Shown: piece after piece, positions 47,701-60,167 of the stretch
How positions within the stretch are numbered: position 1 is the first letter of the stretch
Layout: each line of letters starts with the position of its first letter
Source of the DNA: Brachionus koreanus
Taxonomy: Eukaryota; Rotifera; Eurotatoria; Ploima; Brachionidae
Assembly (NCBI GenBank): GCA_016987375.1
Contig: PJRA01000160.1
Coordinates: 2,150,419-2,214,418 of the forward strand
Length of the DNA: 64,000 bases
Reading direction: 5' to 3'
Notes under the pieces: model-generated
Database searches by the model: none
The model's input: only the letters and a program-made list of their open reading frames with translations
What the model was told of the DNA's origin: nothing
Position numbers and translations under genes: made by a program

Positions 47701-49835
47701 ATATATTTTGGAATATCTGTCTTTATCTCTTGTTGTTTGGCTTGCTGTTCAGCACAATCCAAAAAATGGCTAAATTCAAGAGGATCAAATTCGATGCATT
47801 CAAGTAGTCGAGCCACATGTGAAATTATGAACAAAAATTTTTTTATAAAATTGTGCAAATATTCTACAGATAATTCCACTTGGCAACATTTATCTCTTGC
47901 TTCCAAGAGCAATTTTTCCAAAGAAACAGTCATTTCATCCAAATACGAACAAGTCAATTGATTTGATTTGGACTTTTCCAAGCACAATTTCGCTATTTCG
48001 ATCACTTGATTTTGAATGAATCTTGCTGCTGGGTCCAAACAGCTCGGCTGTGTCACATAGTATTTGGAGTTTTTTAAATTAATCGTATCATTTGAATTTT
48101 GAGAACATGTTGATGGATTTAAATCAATTTTGTTTACATCGATAAATATTTGAAGATTTTCTTCCAATTGTTTGCATGCTTTTGGAAATTTTTCTTTGAA
48201 TTTTTCTGTAGGAGCCATATCTGATTCATTTAGACCTTTAGATGGACTACAACTTAATTTATATAGATAAAATGAATCCTTAATTTTTATTTAATTGTTT
48301 TATTTACCTTAAACTGCGGGCTCTTTGTCTAAAGCAAGAAATTGGTGAGGAAAAACCAACATCAGACGAATCATCCAAATGACTACTTTCATTCGAACTA
48401 CTTAGGCGGCTTCTACGTTCAACTTCAATTTTATTTGTTATATATTACAAAAAATATCTTCTTTTTTAAAACTTACGTATGGATGAACGCTTAGGAAATT
48501 GATTGCTCTCATTCACATTTTTTTCTTTGTTTGTTCTTTCACAAAAAGATTTATTCTTGGATAATAATAGTTTGTCATTTGATGAAAACGAAGATGGATT
48601 GGAGTTGTCAGTTAGATTATTTGAAGATGAAGAGCATATAGGAATCGATGGTGTTTGTTTGTTACTTTGTGGAAAACTAGGGGCTAGTGTGTTAATAATT
48701 GGTGGGGTATTGGCCCCACCATAACCGGAAGATGAATTTGAATTTATCGATGCAAATGACCATCGACGAGTGTCCAAATTTTTGCTTGATATAGAGAGCG
48801 AAACTAAATGTAAACTGTCTTAATTAAATTAATTTAATTTTTGATATGTACCTGGTCCGTTTGAAGAGGCTGGTGTGAGTTGTAACTTAGGTGAAGATAA
48901 AGGCTTCAAATTGTTTTTCGCACCATTTAGATTACTATTTGAAGCATGATTGTTTAAAATAGTTATTGGAGATGGTGAAAGAGATGAAGATAGGGAACAA
49001 GGAAATGATGAGTTTTCGTTAGTTGGCACCGGTATGGTCGAATCAATTTGATTCGTATTTAGTCCACCGGCAAGATTATTGTTTAAAATGCACCAACTGC
49101 TTCTGTGATATTTAAGCTTATTTCTGTAATTATACTGACCGAAAAAGTTGGAGTTTGGAGACTGGACTTGTAGAAGCGAAGGACTCGGTGGTGCAGGAGA
49201 ACCGGTATTGCATGACGTGTTCAACGCTGTTGAGCAGGGGTGGAATAAAATTGATCTTCGATTAGTACTTAAAATTTTAACAAAACTCAAAAAAAAACAT
49301 ATTCAAAAATTAACTTCACTTCTTACCTGTTTTTTCTTGATAAACATAATTCCCTCTAAAATAAGGAAAATTAAAAATATTTAAAAATTAATATTTTATT
49401 TAATATTTATTGAATTTAGGAAAAAAAAATTCTAAATTGTTTCCATTTTAAAATAATCTTTTTTATTTATTAAGGTAATTTAAATGTCCAGCATTGTAAA
49501 TTACTTTATTTTTCTTAACAAATAATAAATTATTTATTTCAACTTAACGAAATTATTTTAAATTAAAAACTTTTTTTTTTATAATTTTATCTTATTTGAA
49601 ATTTTTATGAATTAATAAAACAAACCTTGTGGGACTGAAATGTATGCGAAAGACTAGTGCTTTTTTTATTCAATATAGAATCACTAAGAGTTCGGTTCAA
49701 AATTGAATTAAGTTTGCTTTTATTTGATAGACGATTTAACTTTTTCGAATTATCTGATCCATTTTTCGACCATTTGTTTTGTGTCTCGAAGCCTTTTGAA
49801 CATAATTCGATTTCGTTATTCGATTTATTGAGCAT
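41737..49835 (-). CDS. MAST: Microtubule-associated Ser/Thr kinase, MAST family (copy 1, complete)
   Basis: AGC-family kinase with a PDZ domain; in animals MASTs bind microtubules and PTEN. Nine exons join in phase: 49835-49626, 49355-49327, 49267-48852, 48803-48477, 48422-48308, 48252-47458, 46971-46449, 46380-45036 and 43766-41737, giving about 1929 residues. The N-terminus has the MAST signature [10 protein letters not shown], then the pre-kinase domain (about 340-600: [36 protein letters not shown]). The kinase (about 619-895) keeps [26 protein letters not shown] and LAPEV; GTPQY replaces the usual GTPEY. The PDZ (about 1315-1410) has [20 protein letters not shown] and [14 protein letters not shown]. 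The Ser/Asn-rich tail ends SKQNDE. The upstream frame closes at a TGA before this ATG. Confidence 0.94.
43767..45035. other. Intron 8 of MAST copy 1
   Basis: A 1.27-kb intron between the kinase/tail exon and the PDZ exon. It lacks the MITE found in the equivalent intron of copy 2. A slightly GC-richer patch at 44395-44450 is unexplained. Confidence 0.5.
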
Positions 49836-52800
49836 TATTCAAATTTATTCAAATTATCGTGTTCAAATTTGGACTTAAGTTATTCACAAAACTGTCATTT
49901 TTTCCAATTTAGGCAAATTCGACTGGATCCTGTGTCCAAATTAAAAATCCCCAAATAATTATAATTAAATCATCTAGGCTGTTAAAATTCTAAAATAAGA
50001 CAAAAAAAAATCTTTGAAAAAATCCGATCGCTTCTCTTTTTATTAAGTGGCAAACACTTTTGTGAATAATAAATTTTTGGAAACTAAAAATTTCACCTCA
50101 TTGCCTTCCTAATCAATTGGTTTATTTTTGTGTTCAAAGCACTTTTATTTTTAAGCATTTATCGCGAAAACATAAAAAAAAATAGAGAAATAACTTCAAC
50201 TCTAAAATCATTAACATTTGGGTTTAGATTTAGCTTGTATAGATTCTTGTGCTATAACATAAATTATGCATCAATGCAAATTTTTCTAACAATGGCTCAT
50301 ATTTTGAAAATTTGCGATTAAAATTTTTTCAAATTTTAACTAAGTGTCTAGTGGATATCAAGTTGTCAAAAATTTTATTAAAACAAATTAGTCCTGAAGC
50401 TATTAGATTTTGTATCGTGGTGCGCCTTTTTTTTGTAGCCAATCTGCCTCAGTCTGAACTTGAATCAAGTTTATTTTTAAAGCATTCTAGTTTGTTTTTT
50501 TTTCTAATCTCAATTAGACACAAAAAGTTTATTGATTACTAAACAATTCCAAAATTTTCTAAAACGCTAAACTTTATCGTTTTAATCTCGAGCTGAAATC
50601 AATGATTCGTTGGATTAAAAAAAAAATTCTCTAGTTTACCAATTTTTTTTGTAAGCAGAAAATTTTTATGAGCTAAAGCCCTAGAATTTTATTAGTTTCT
50701 AAAGTTTTTCATTAAGATGTACACAAAAGCTTTTAAGTGATATTGTTGGTTTAAATGCAACAATAAAAAAATTTATAAAAAAACATCACTGAATCCCATG
50801 AAGGCAAGAATTTAAATTGTTTTGCTAGTTTTATTCATTAAGCTTTGCTCAAGGCCTATTATACTCAAGTTATTTTTAACCAGAAAAAGTTAAATATGCA
50901 ATTATTCTGTTTTGTTTAGATTAAATTGAGAGTACTTTTTGTTGAATCAAGCTTTGAAAATAAGCATAAAATTTAAATTACATAACAAGAAAAAATTGTT
51001 ACTTGATTACTTTTTAAATTAAACTTGACTTCAATGTCAATATTCCAGAATTTGAATTAAAAAATTCATCTCATAATAATTGCAGATGTGGAACTTGCGA
51101 ATGCATAATTTATCTATTCCAAACAATAATAAACTCATAAATTCTTATCTAAAATTGGTCGAGTTTGAGATTATTAAAAATATTGAATAATGAATGGATT
51201 TAAAGATTCTCAAATTGCCTGTTGATTCTAATAAAAGCTTTTTATATCAGCTTGAAGCAGATGATTTTTAGATAAAAAAATCAAGTTTTCGTTTTTTTTT
51301 TTTATTAGAAATTAGACATTTATTAAGATATATTTAATTATTAAACTAGGGCATCAAATTTTATTCGTATAGAAATAAAATTCAATTCTATATCATAAAA
51401 TTTAACAATTTAAAAAGCAAAGTGTTCTAAGAATTTTCTTAATGCAACACAAATTTTATAAAACTTCATTTATTCTAAATACTAAATATTTATGGAAAAT
51501 TTTAAGTTAATTTTAAACGACTTAAGCTAATTCCTTTTTTATTTTGATGACCATTTGATTAAAAAACTTGACTTATTTTCCTTTATCTGGCGTAAACTAA
51601 TCTTTTGCAATATGAATCGATTTTTAAGAAGGCGTATAAATAGGTAAAATTAGATTTAATTTTTTCTTTTAAATTATCCATTATAAATTTATTTTGTGAT
51701 ATATGTTTCAAGCTGAGTGAAAATATGTATTAAATTTCTTATTATAGAAAAACGAAACTAATATAATATCTAAAATAAATTTAACTATTTTTTTTGTTAA
51801 GAAAAGCCAAAAAAACTATAAATTAGAAAAAATTTCTTTAGGATTATTAAACTGTATAAATTTAAAAAACTTAAGAGCTATTGACTTAAAAGATTATTCC
51901 AAGACAAGAATCACCAGAAATTTAAGACGAAAAATAAAATCATTTGAACAAAAAAAACACTAGGACTAAAATTAATAAATTTAGTATTTATTTAAATTGA
52001 AAATTTTTAAAAATTCAAAATTAATGTTGAATGAATTTAATACCTAAATAATTTACAGTTATTTCCAAATATATTTAAATTAAAAAAAAAATTGTTTATT
52101 ACTTTAATCATGTATTCCAAGGAAAAATTGTCATTAGCAAATATTTGCTTTATTTTGCCTTTATTGCTATTTCCGATAATTTAAATCACATTAATTTTTT
52201 ATCAAAAGTCTTATCTTAAATAACGATTTTTAAATATTTTATTCCTCAAGCTTACGTGTGCTTACTTTAAAAGATTAGCTAGGTTTCTTAAGTCTACGAT
52301 TACGAAAAAATAAAAAAGTGCTTTTTAAGACAAAATAAATGACACTATCTACCAAAATTGTATCTTTGTATATTTTAATAATATTTTAAATCAGAAAAAT
52401 TTTTTTAAGGATTTTTTTTCAACTTAGGTTTAACTTGCGATGAATGCTAATTAAAATTAATAAATTAATTTAATACATATTGAATCTAGGGACAATTATA
52501 ATCTAATTATTAGAATCATATCAAATTTTTGAAATATTTGAAAAATGAATTATTGAAAATTAAGAAAGCTCATAAAAAAAAGAGATCTTACACTTAAGAC
52601 GAGTGTAATTTTTGCTAATTTTCATACTAAAAATTAATTTTAAGACTCTAGAGTTTGAAATAGAAAATCACTCGAAAAGTCTAAGTATTTTTATAAGCAC
52701 TTGTTTCGTTTTAACAAAAAAAAAAGTATGACTGCAATTGATAATGATAAAGACTAAACATTTAGCATTAAAATTTAAAAATTTGCACATTCAGAAATTA

Positions 52801-55646
52801 TGATGAATTTACTAAAATTTCAAATCTTTTTCGAATAAATTAGTCCGATTAATATATTTTTACATTTGAAAAATTCATTCAAGGCTAAATTTCATCCTTT
52901 AATTTTATTTAGAAACAAAATCCAAAAAAAAACTAAAATTTTTAAACATATACAAAACTTTGTTTGTGTTTGAAAGCTGGAATAAAATGAAAGAAAAAAT
53001 TTTAATAAGAAAAAAATTAATTAAATCATAAATTACATGAATAAAAATCTTACACTCAGTGATAAATAAGATAGTTAAAATTTTTGCTCAAGAAAACAAA
53101 AATAACGAATTTTGATAATTTTTTACCGAAGTTTTTAAAAATAAAATAGCAACAAACGATAGACTAGTGTGAAAGTTGTTGCTAATGAAAAATAAATTTA
53201 TTAATATATATCAGTCCAATGAATTTAGCTAATTGTAACCAAATGAAATTTTGATGATTAAAATTGCCTTAAAATAAGATTTCAAAAAATAATCAATATT
53301 AATATATAATGAATCTATTAAAAAAAGGCAATTAAGATTTTCCTCTGAAAATGGGTATAATTGAAAACTAATATTGAAATTTTTTCTATTCATATAATTC
53401 AAAATAAATGCTAAACAAATTAGGAATTTTTGCTTTTAATTTTTAAAGAGAAACTCCGAAAAAAGGAAAGATAATCAAAGCCCTACTTTTTTTTAAATGC
53501 CAAATCTCAAGTATTTTTTTATAATTTCCAATTAAGATTTTTTGATTGCCTAATTTAAAACTATTCTAGATTCACGTTCATGAATAAGAATATTATCTAA
53601 TTGACCAAGACAAATATTTTCTAATCTTATTTTAAAAAAACACGATCTTAACAAAACAAATTTATTTTATAAGTATTCAAATTCGAACATAATTTTTGAA
53701 AAAAAATTGACCCCAATAATTAATTTTATATTCCATCCAAAGTAAATTAAATCTGTGTTATTTTACACTTTGAAATTGAAATTTAGAATTATAAAAACAT
53801 GTTATTTATTTCTGAAATTATTATATTAAAATAAGAAAAAATTTATTGAATTGAATCTAGCTTTCTTTTTAATTATTAATAAAGCTTGTAATGTAAATAA
53901 GCTTGTTCGACGTACATTGATAAACCTTTTTTAGAATTAATACGAGTTATGAATGAAATTCAATAGGATCTTATAAATACTATATTACTTCATTTTTTCT
54001 TTAATAAATATTTACTCTTAAATTATAAGCATATAATATCAAATCAAATGAGCCATTAAAAGCACAGTCAACTTGTTCAGAATTGTCCTGAGCGTTAGCA
54101 TTAAATCAAATAAGTACCAATTGACATTTGACAATGTTTTAGGATTTATAAATCTTTCGATTAAATAAAAATTTTAATTTTAATTTAATTACCGTCCTTT
54201 TTGTCTAAACCATTCTTTTATAAATAATTATTTTTTCTAACTAGAATAGATAAATTAATCCCAGTCGACCTAGAAATTTCGTACCATATTGTTTTTGAAC
54301 GCACTATGTCATGAAAATGTGCTAAATAAATTAATTTATTTTATTATTCAAGCAGAAAACTCATCAAATTATTTGGTATGTTAAAAAAAAGATTTTTTGC
54401 AGAGAAGATTGAATCTAAGAAAAATTTTTCTAGGTAATTATTTTGGATTATTTTTATTCTACGAATAAAACTTAGTTACTTTAGTCAAATTGTTGAATTT
54501 TTTGAATGAAATCTTGTCCATTTTTGTGTTGTTGTTGTTGACCGATAAAATAAATCTTGTTATAAATAATGTTTGATCTGATGAATTTTTATTTATGATA
54601 AAAAAAGCATTTGAATTTAAAAATTTTAGTTGATATGTCATTTTTTACTAATAGATAAGCTTATTTATAAAAATTAACCATGTTATTTTCGAAAATTGTT
54701 TACTTCAAGCTAGTCTAAATAAAGACTTAATTTTGCTATGAAAAAAATTGACCAACAGCTGATTTGAAAAATCTGTCGTTAGAAACAACAAAAACAAAAA
54801 TAAATGAATTCCAAAAAATAAACTAGTTTTTGCGGGCTTTGTTTCACTGATTAAAAAATGCATTGACTTAGGCTATGAATACCTAATATAGTTTAGTACT
54901 TAGCAAACTAATTTTTCTTTTTCTCACCATTTTGAATTTTCAAAGATTTTCCTTTTAAATTTTTTTTTCGATTTAATCTTAAAAAAATCGATTAAATAAT
55001 TGTAAGAGAAAAAATGCAATTTTGATTGTCTGCTTTTGATTTTATAAATTTGAAAGTAAAATTTTCTTTTAAATTAATATTCACTCAATAATAAGACATT
55101 TTCCAAACATCATTGTTAGCATTAGTGTTTATTTTAAGCCCTAAAATAATAGAAATGAAATCCTTTAAAAATTCATTTGGAAAAAAGAAATCGATAATTA
55201 AATGTTAATGAAGAAATAAAATTAGCAGAAACTAAAAAAATAATAGAATTAAATTTGACCTTTTGTTTAAAATTTAAATAATATTATTTTAATTATATTG
55301 AAATTCGTGAAACAGTTAAAATTTATTTAAAATTTTTTATTATCCATTTACTTGAAGCCGAATAAATTTTATTCAAATAGTATTTCTAAAAAGAAAAACA
55401 ATCTTGGCTCAAAAATGAATTTTTCCTCTTCATTTTCAAACCTTCAAGACACCCTAAAATCCTGAACTGAATAATAGAATTATAAATATAAATTTTCCTT
55501 TGAAACATTGCAAAACAAAAATTCTCTTAAATTAAATATATGAATTAATAAATAAATTTTATTCAAAAATTCTTTATTTAGACATTCTTCAATAGGATAG
55601 AAATTACTTTATTTAAAATTTAGTAAATTTTAAGCCATTGCTAAAA
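49836..55646. promoter_or_regulatory. Large divergent intergenic region, MAST copy 1 / PSMD5
   Basis: 5.8 kb of AT-rich DNA between divergent genes; it must hold both promoters. I scanned both strands and saw only short AT-biased frames with no recognisable protein, no terminal inverted repeats and no tRNA-like structure. It is the longest gene-free stretch here. Confidence 0.4.
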
Positions 55647-57459
55647 ATGACTTCTCAAGAAATTGGCAAGCTAATTGAACTGTTTGACGGTATACTGGCA
55701 GCTAGCTCATACAAACAAAAATCTGGACTACTCTCTCAGGCTAAATACTATATTTCTAATCAAATGAAAAATGATGAGATAAGAGAATTTTTTGTGAAAA
55801 ACCCAGTCAATTTTCAGACTTTATTCTCTCTCAATATTTGGACAAAAAGTCTCGACGAATCTGGAGGAATTGTCGACTATCCTGAAGCGAATGAAATAAT
55901 TGAAAGAATTTTCAATTCTTTAACATCTTTAAACGATTTGGTCTTTTCTTTTTATGATCAAGTAGCTTTTATACTGACTCAAAATTTTGATGAAAAAGCA
56001 AAGCATGTCTGTGTAAAATGTTTCCTTGAATTTACAAAACAGCTAGGTAAACTAATTCATAAAAAAATAATTTAATTTAAATACCTTTTTGTCAGACTCA
56101 TCAAATATTGATTCAAATTTTCAATCTCGACAAGAACTAGTATCTAAATTGAAAAAGCTTCTAGTCTTGTTTGTACAGCAAATTCCGAATACAGCTTCGA
56201 GCTACGCGAATGTTTTGTCTGATTTTATTTGTTTTTTGACAGTCCGTTTAAATAAAATTGAGGCCAAATTCCAACAAGATCAAAGAAAAGTTCATGTTTT
56301 TACGTGTTCAGTCTTCGATGATAATCAAGATTTACTTGACTCATTAGAAAAAGTATCCAACCAAAATTCAGTGCTTAATTTCCGTGTTATGGAACTGTTT
56401 ATTCGTCTTGGATCAATATCGGACAATCACTTGATAAGTATATCTGAAGAAAAGTACAACTTAAGCAAGCAAATAAATAATTTTTTGAATGATACCTCCG
56501 ATATACTCAGTCAGTTAAATTGTATTGAACTATTAGGAGATTTAGTTATTCCACCACACGGATATTTTTATGTTCTTAAGCACGGATACCTGAGAAATCT
56601 GATTAATTACCTTAGTGTTTCGCCTGACTCGGAAAATGCTCTTTTACTGCCATCGATAATCAAGCTTTTTGCATATATCACAAGAGAAAGACCTCAAGAA
56701 TCAAAAGAGCATTTTCCAGAGTTTTTCAATTACTTATTTCAGATTGCTCTGGATGAAAATCTGGCTAAGCACTCAGAAAATATCAGTTTTGCTGTAGAAA
56801 CATTTTGCTATCTTTTTGAGAATAATTTAGTCAAAAAATTTATTCTGAATAATTATAAAAATAACTTTGAACAGCTATTGCAAAGATTGCTATGGATAAC
56901 AAAAAATTGCATCAATGATAGAATAAAGACTAATGCGTTGCGATGTTTAAGCGAACTTTTTTCACCAGACCCTTCTTTACTTGATTGTGATGATGCCGAT
57001 ATTAAATGGAAAAATTCCCACTGGATAACATCAGAATGGATTCGTATGTCAAAAGAAATTTATGAGCATGTCACATCATTGATTTCTCATGAGAATTTTT
57101 TTAATTTATGTTTGAGCTATGCAAAGGAACCATTTGCCGAAAATCGAAAATCAGCTCATTTATATTTTAAAGCATTAAGTCAAACAGAATGGGGTTTACT
57201 TCTTTTGTTCACTCCAAATAAATTTAATTGTGAAGAAACCTTTCTTGATGGTTATTTGCTCAATAGATCAATTGAACTCGATAAACCGAGTTTAGAGTCA
57301 AAACTAGAAACCATTAAGCTAATGGTAGCTAATTTAGAATCAAATTCAGCATTAGTAAGTATAATTGGTGATCTAACTTACGAAAAGCTAAAACACTATG
57401 CTAATGAAGGAGCGTTTTGGGTTAGAGGTGAATCAAGTGTTGCATTCGAAGGTGTTTGA
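55647..57459 (+). CDS. PSMD5: 26S proteasome non-ATPase subunit 5 (PSMD5/S5b)
   Basis: PSMD5 is an assembly chaperone of the 19S proteasome base; it binds the ATPase PSMC2 and is released before the 26S particle is mature. Two exons (55647-56046 and 56096-57459) join in phase across a 49-bp intron, giving 587 residues (human 504). The protein is all-helical ARM/HEAT-like. Diagnostic segments are NFRVMELFIRLGSIS, LNCIELLGDLVIPPHGYFYVLKHG, LPSIIKLFAYITRERPQE, IKTNALRCLSELFS and the C-terminus LLNRSIELDKPSLESKLETIKL with a final SSVAFEGV. The ATG at 55647 is chosen because it follows an AT-rich leader and precedes a normal N-terminal helix. The assignment is secure. Confidence 0.93.
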
Positions 57460-60016
57460 TTTAAAATATTTTTTTATTGTGAAATTTTAAATAAAATTTA
57501 TTCCATAATCTGATTTTTTCTTTGCTCACTTTCATTATGATCATATTCAAATTAAGCTAATACTATGTATTAATGTATTAATGAAAAAATTTTGAGACCA
57601 AAGCGGGTAAAGCGTCTAAAAGCAAATAATGCATCTTGAGTATTTGATTATTTTTGACCCAATTCATTATGTTAGTAATTATTGAGAAAAAATTTTGTTT
57701 TAAAAATTTTAATATTTCTATTAAAATATTAGCATACAATCCTTTTTAGTAGACCTCTTATTAAAATTTGGAATTTTCTCACCTATATATTTAAAATCAT
57801 TATTTTATATTTTCTTTTAAAATTTTTAGAAATTTTTATGCTTTAAAATAAAAACATTTTACTTCCTATCAACTCTTCTTAATTAATAAAATTTAAAAAA
57901 ATGAAATGCTGTTAAGTCTTGTTAGTTCGGATGAAAATAGCCCCATTGAATTGTAAAGATTAATATATACAATTTAACTGATGATTTTTTTCAATAAAAA
58001 ATAATTCTTTAAATATATTTAAGGAAAAAAAATATAAACGCTTTTTTAGATTGAGCAAAGCATTTATCAAGAATAAGGGAATAGTGTAATTATTATTTGA
58101 ATATTTAGTGAATTCTTGTCTAATATAAAATTATAAACTTATTGATAAACAGATCTTTTTTAATTTAATTAACGATACAACAGTTAAAAAACCAAATGGG
58201 AAAAAATAATTCTAAATGTCTATTAATCATTGCTAATTGATTCAAATTTCACATGCTGTTTTTTGTTATAAGTCAAAATTTACAGGCAAATTGAAGTTCA
58301 TGATAAATTAAAGTGATCATGCTCAAAAACCATTATTAAAAATAGGCTTTAAAATATTTTTTGGGTAGAAAATTTATTGCAAATTTATTCAAGAATTTAA
58401 GGTTGCAAAATTGTTCAAAAAACTTGAAAATCATACAACAAATGAAAATATGTTACTCCATTAAATGTTTCAATTGCCTTAAAAATTTCTTAAAAAAAAT
58501 TTGATGATTAACTTATAAATAATTAAAATAACTATCAACTATCATCAAAATCTAATTTTAATTCAAGTGTATGATTAAAAAAAAACATGATTAAACAAAA
58601 CTAATATTTAAAATCTACAAAAAGAGAGTCGAGATTATTTGGATACCGTAAATATTCGTTTTTTAATCGTGCAATAAAAAATCAAAAATTTGGTTTGAGC
58701 GCCTCAAAAAAATTGAATTTTCAAAACTTAAAATAATAAAAATGAAATCTATGATCCCGAAAGCCTAATAAACACCGAAATTTTCAATTTTTATTTTGTA
58801 GAATGACGAATTTCTTTATGGCATCGAACCAAATTTTTGAGGTTCTAGTACGGCTTTTAAAAACAAATATTTACGGCAACTGAAAAGTGAATCTAATTTA
58901 AAAAAAAAATGAACAGTAATTTTTTCCATAATTTATCTTTAATATACTTATTACAATTTGGTTAAGTACTAGGTAAAATTTTAGTTAATTATTTACACAC
59001 AAATCCTAAAGACATAAACAATTCTTAAATTGAAATTTTTGAAAAGATTATTTTAAAGTGCCAAGTGCATTTATTAATCTTTTTTAATATTAAAAAAGTT
59101 TTTTTTAAACTTAAATTTTTTTAGATTTTAATCTTAAAAAATGCTCATTCTAAAAAAATTCAATTTAATGATGGTTCATATTCATTAAATAGAGTTAAAT
59201 AGAGTTTAGTTTTGCTAAAAAATAATTGACAATATATTAAAAGGAAATTTTTAACTCAAATTTAATCTACTAACTCGATAATTTATATACGAGTAAACAC
59301 GACAACGTGAAAACTCGATTTTTAAATTATAATAAATGCATCCATCTAAACCAAAAACATATTTTAATGACTTGTTTTAAGTGTTGAAATAAGAGTTATT
59401 ATTAATAAAATAATTTTTTGACTTTAGAAAACCATGAATAAATTTTTTGAATTAAACGACGAATATATGAATTTTCGGGAATTGCTTAAATTAAAAACAA
59501 AGAAAATTAGTATTTCCAAATAAAAATTTAAAAAAAATGTTTAATTTGAGATTATTTATAAACACTAAAATTTTTTATGCTTATTTATTTACATTATTTA
59601 TATTTGTGAAGCAAGACAATGGGTTAACTAACTTAGTGGCTAAGTAAGACACGATTTATTTTGCTTTTAAATTTGTTAAATATGGTGTTTTTTGTTAAAA
59701 GAATTTTTCGATTTATTAAGTTTTAGGAAAAAATAAAAAATTTCATTAAAACTTTTATTTAGAAAAAAAATTTTAAAAAGTAAACTACATTTTTATTTTG
59801 ATTAGAATAGGAAATCCAAGAATTTGAACTTAGATTTTAAATATATATATATATTTATTTAGTTCTATCTTACTACTAGAAAAATATATATTTTTATTTT
59901 TAAATACATTTTTCAAAAAGAAGTGATCTCAAAAAGATCAAGTCTAAAATATAAATTCAAAAAACGTTTAATGTCATTTATAATTGGCAGTTCTATTTAA
60001 TCGTATAATCCAAAGA

Positions 60017-60047
<31 letters not shown>

Positions 60048-60167
60048 GGAAAAATTTAAAAAAATCTAAATAAATTTCAATTTTTTGAAAAAATCCTAAA
60101 AGAAAAAACTTCTCATTTATTTAACTTTTCCAGAACAAAAAGAATAAAACTTACATTCATTTTTACA
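57460..60167. other. Intergenic between convergent PSMD5 and MAST copy 2
   Basis: 2.7 kb of AT-rich sequence with microsatellites (an AT run near 59842-59853 and an AAT run near 60017-60043). Both flanking genes end here, so it holds both 3' regions. No gene is seen. Confidence 0.5.
60017..60043. repeat. (AAT)n microsatellite
   Basis: About nine uninterrupted AAT/ATA units downstream of MAST copy 2. Confidence 0.85.

Noticed and set aside
50130..50542. Two overlapping plus-strand frames
   Set aside because: Leu/Phe/Ile-biased AT-rich translation with no family features and no splice partners.
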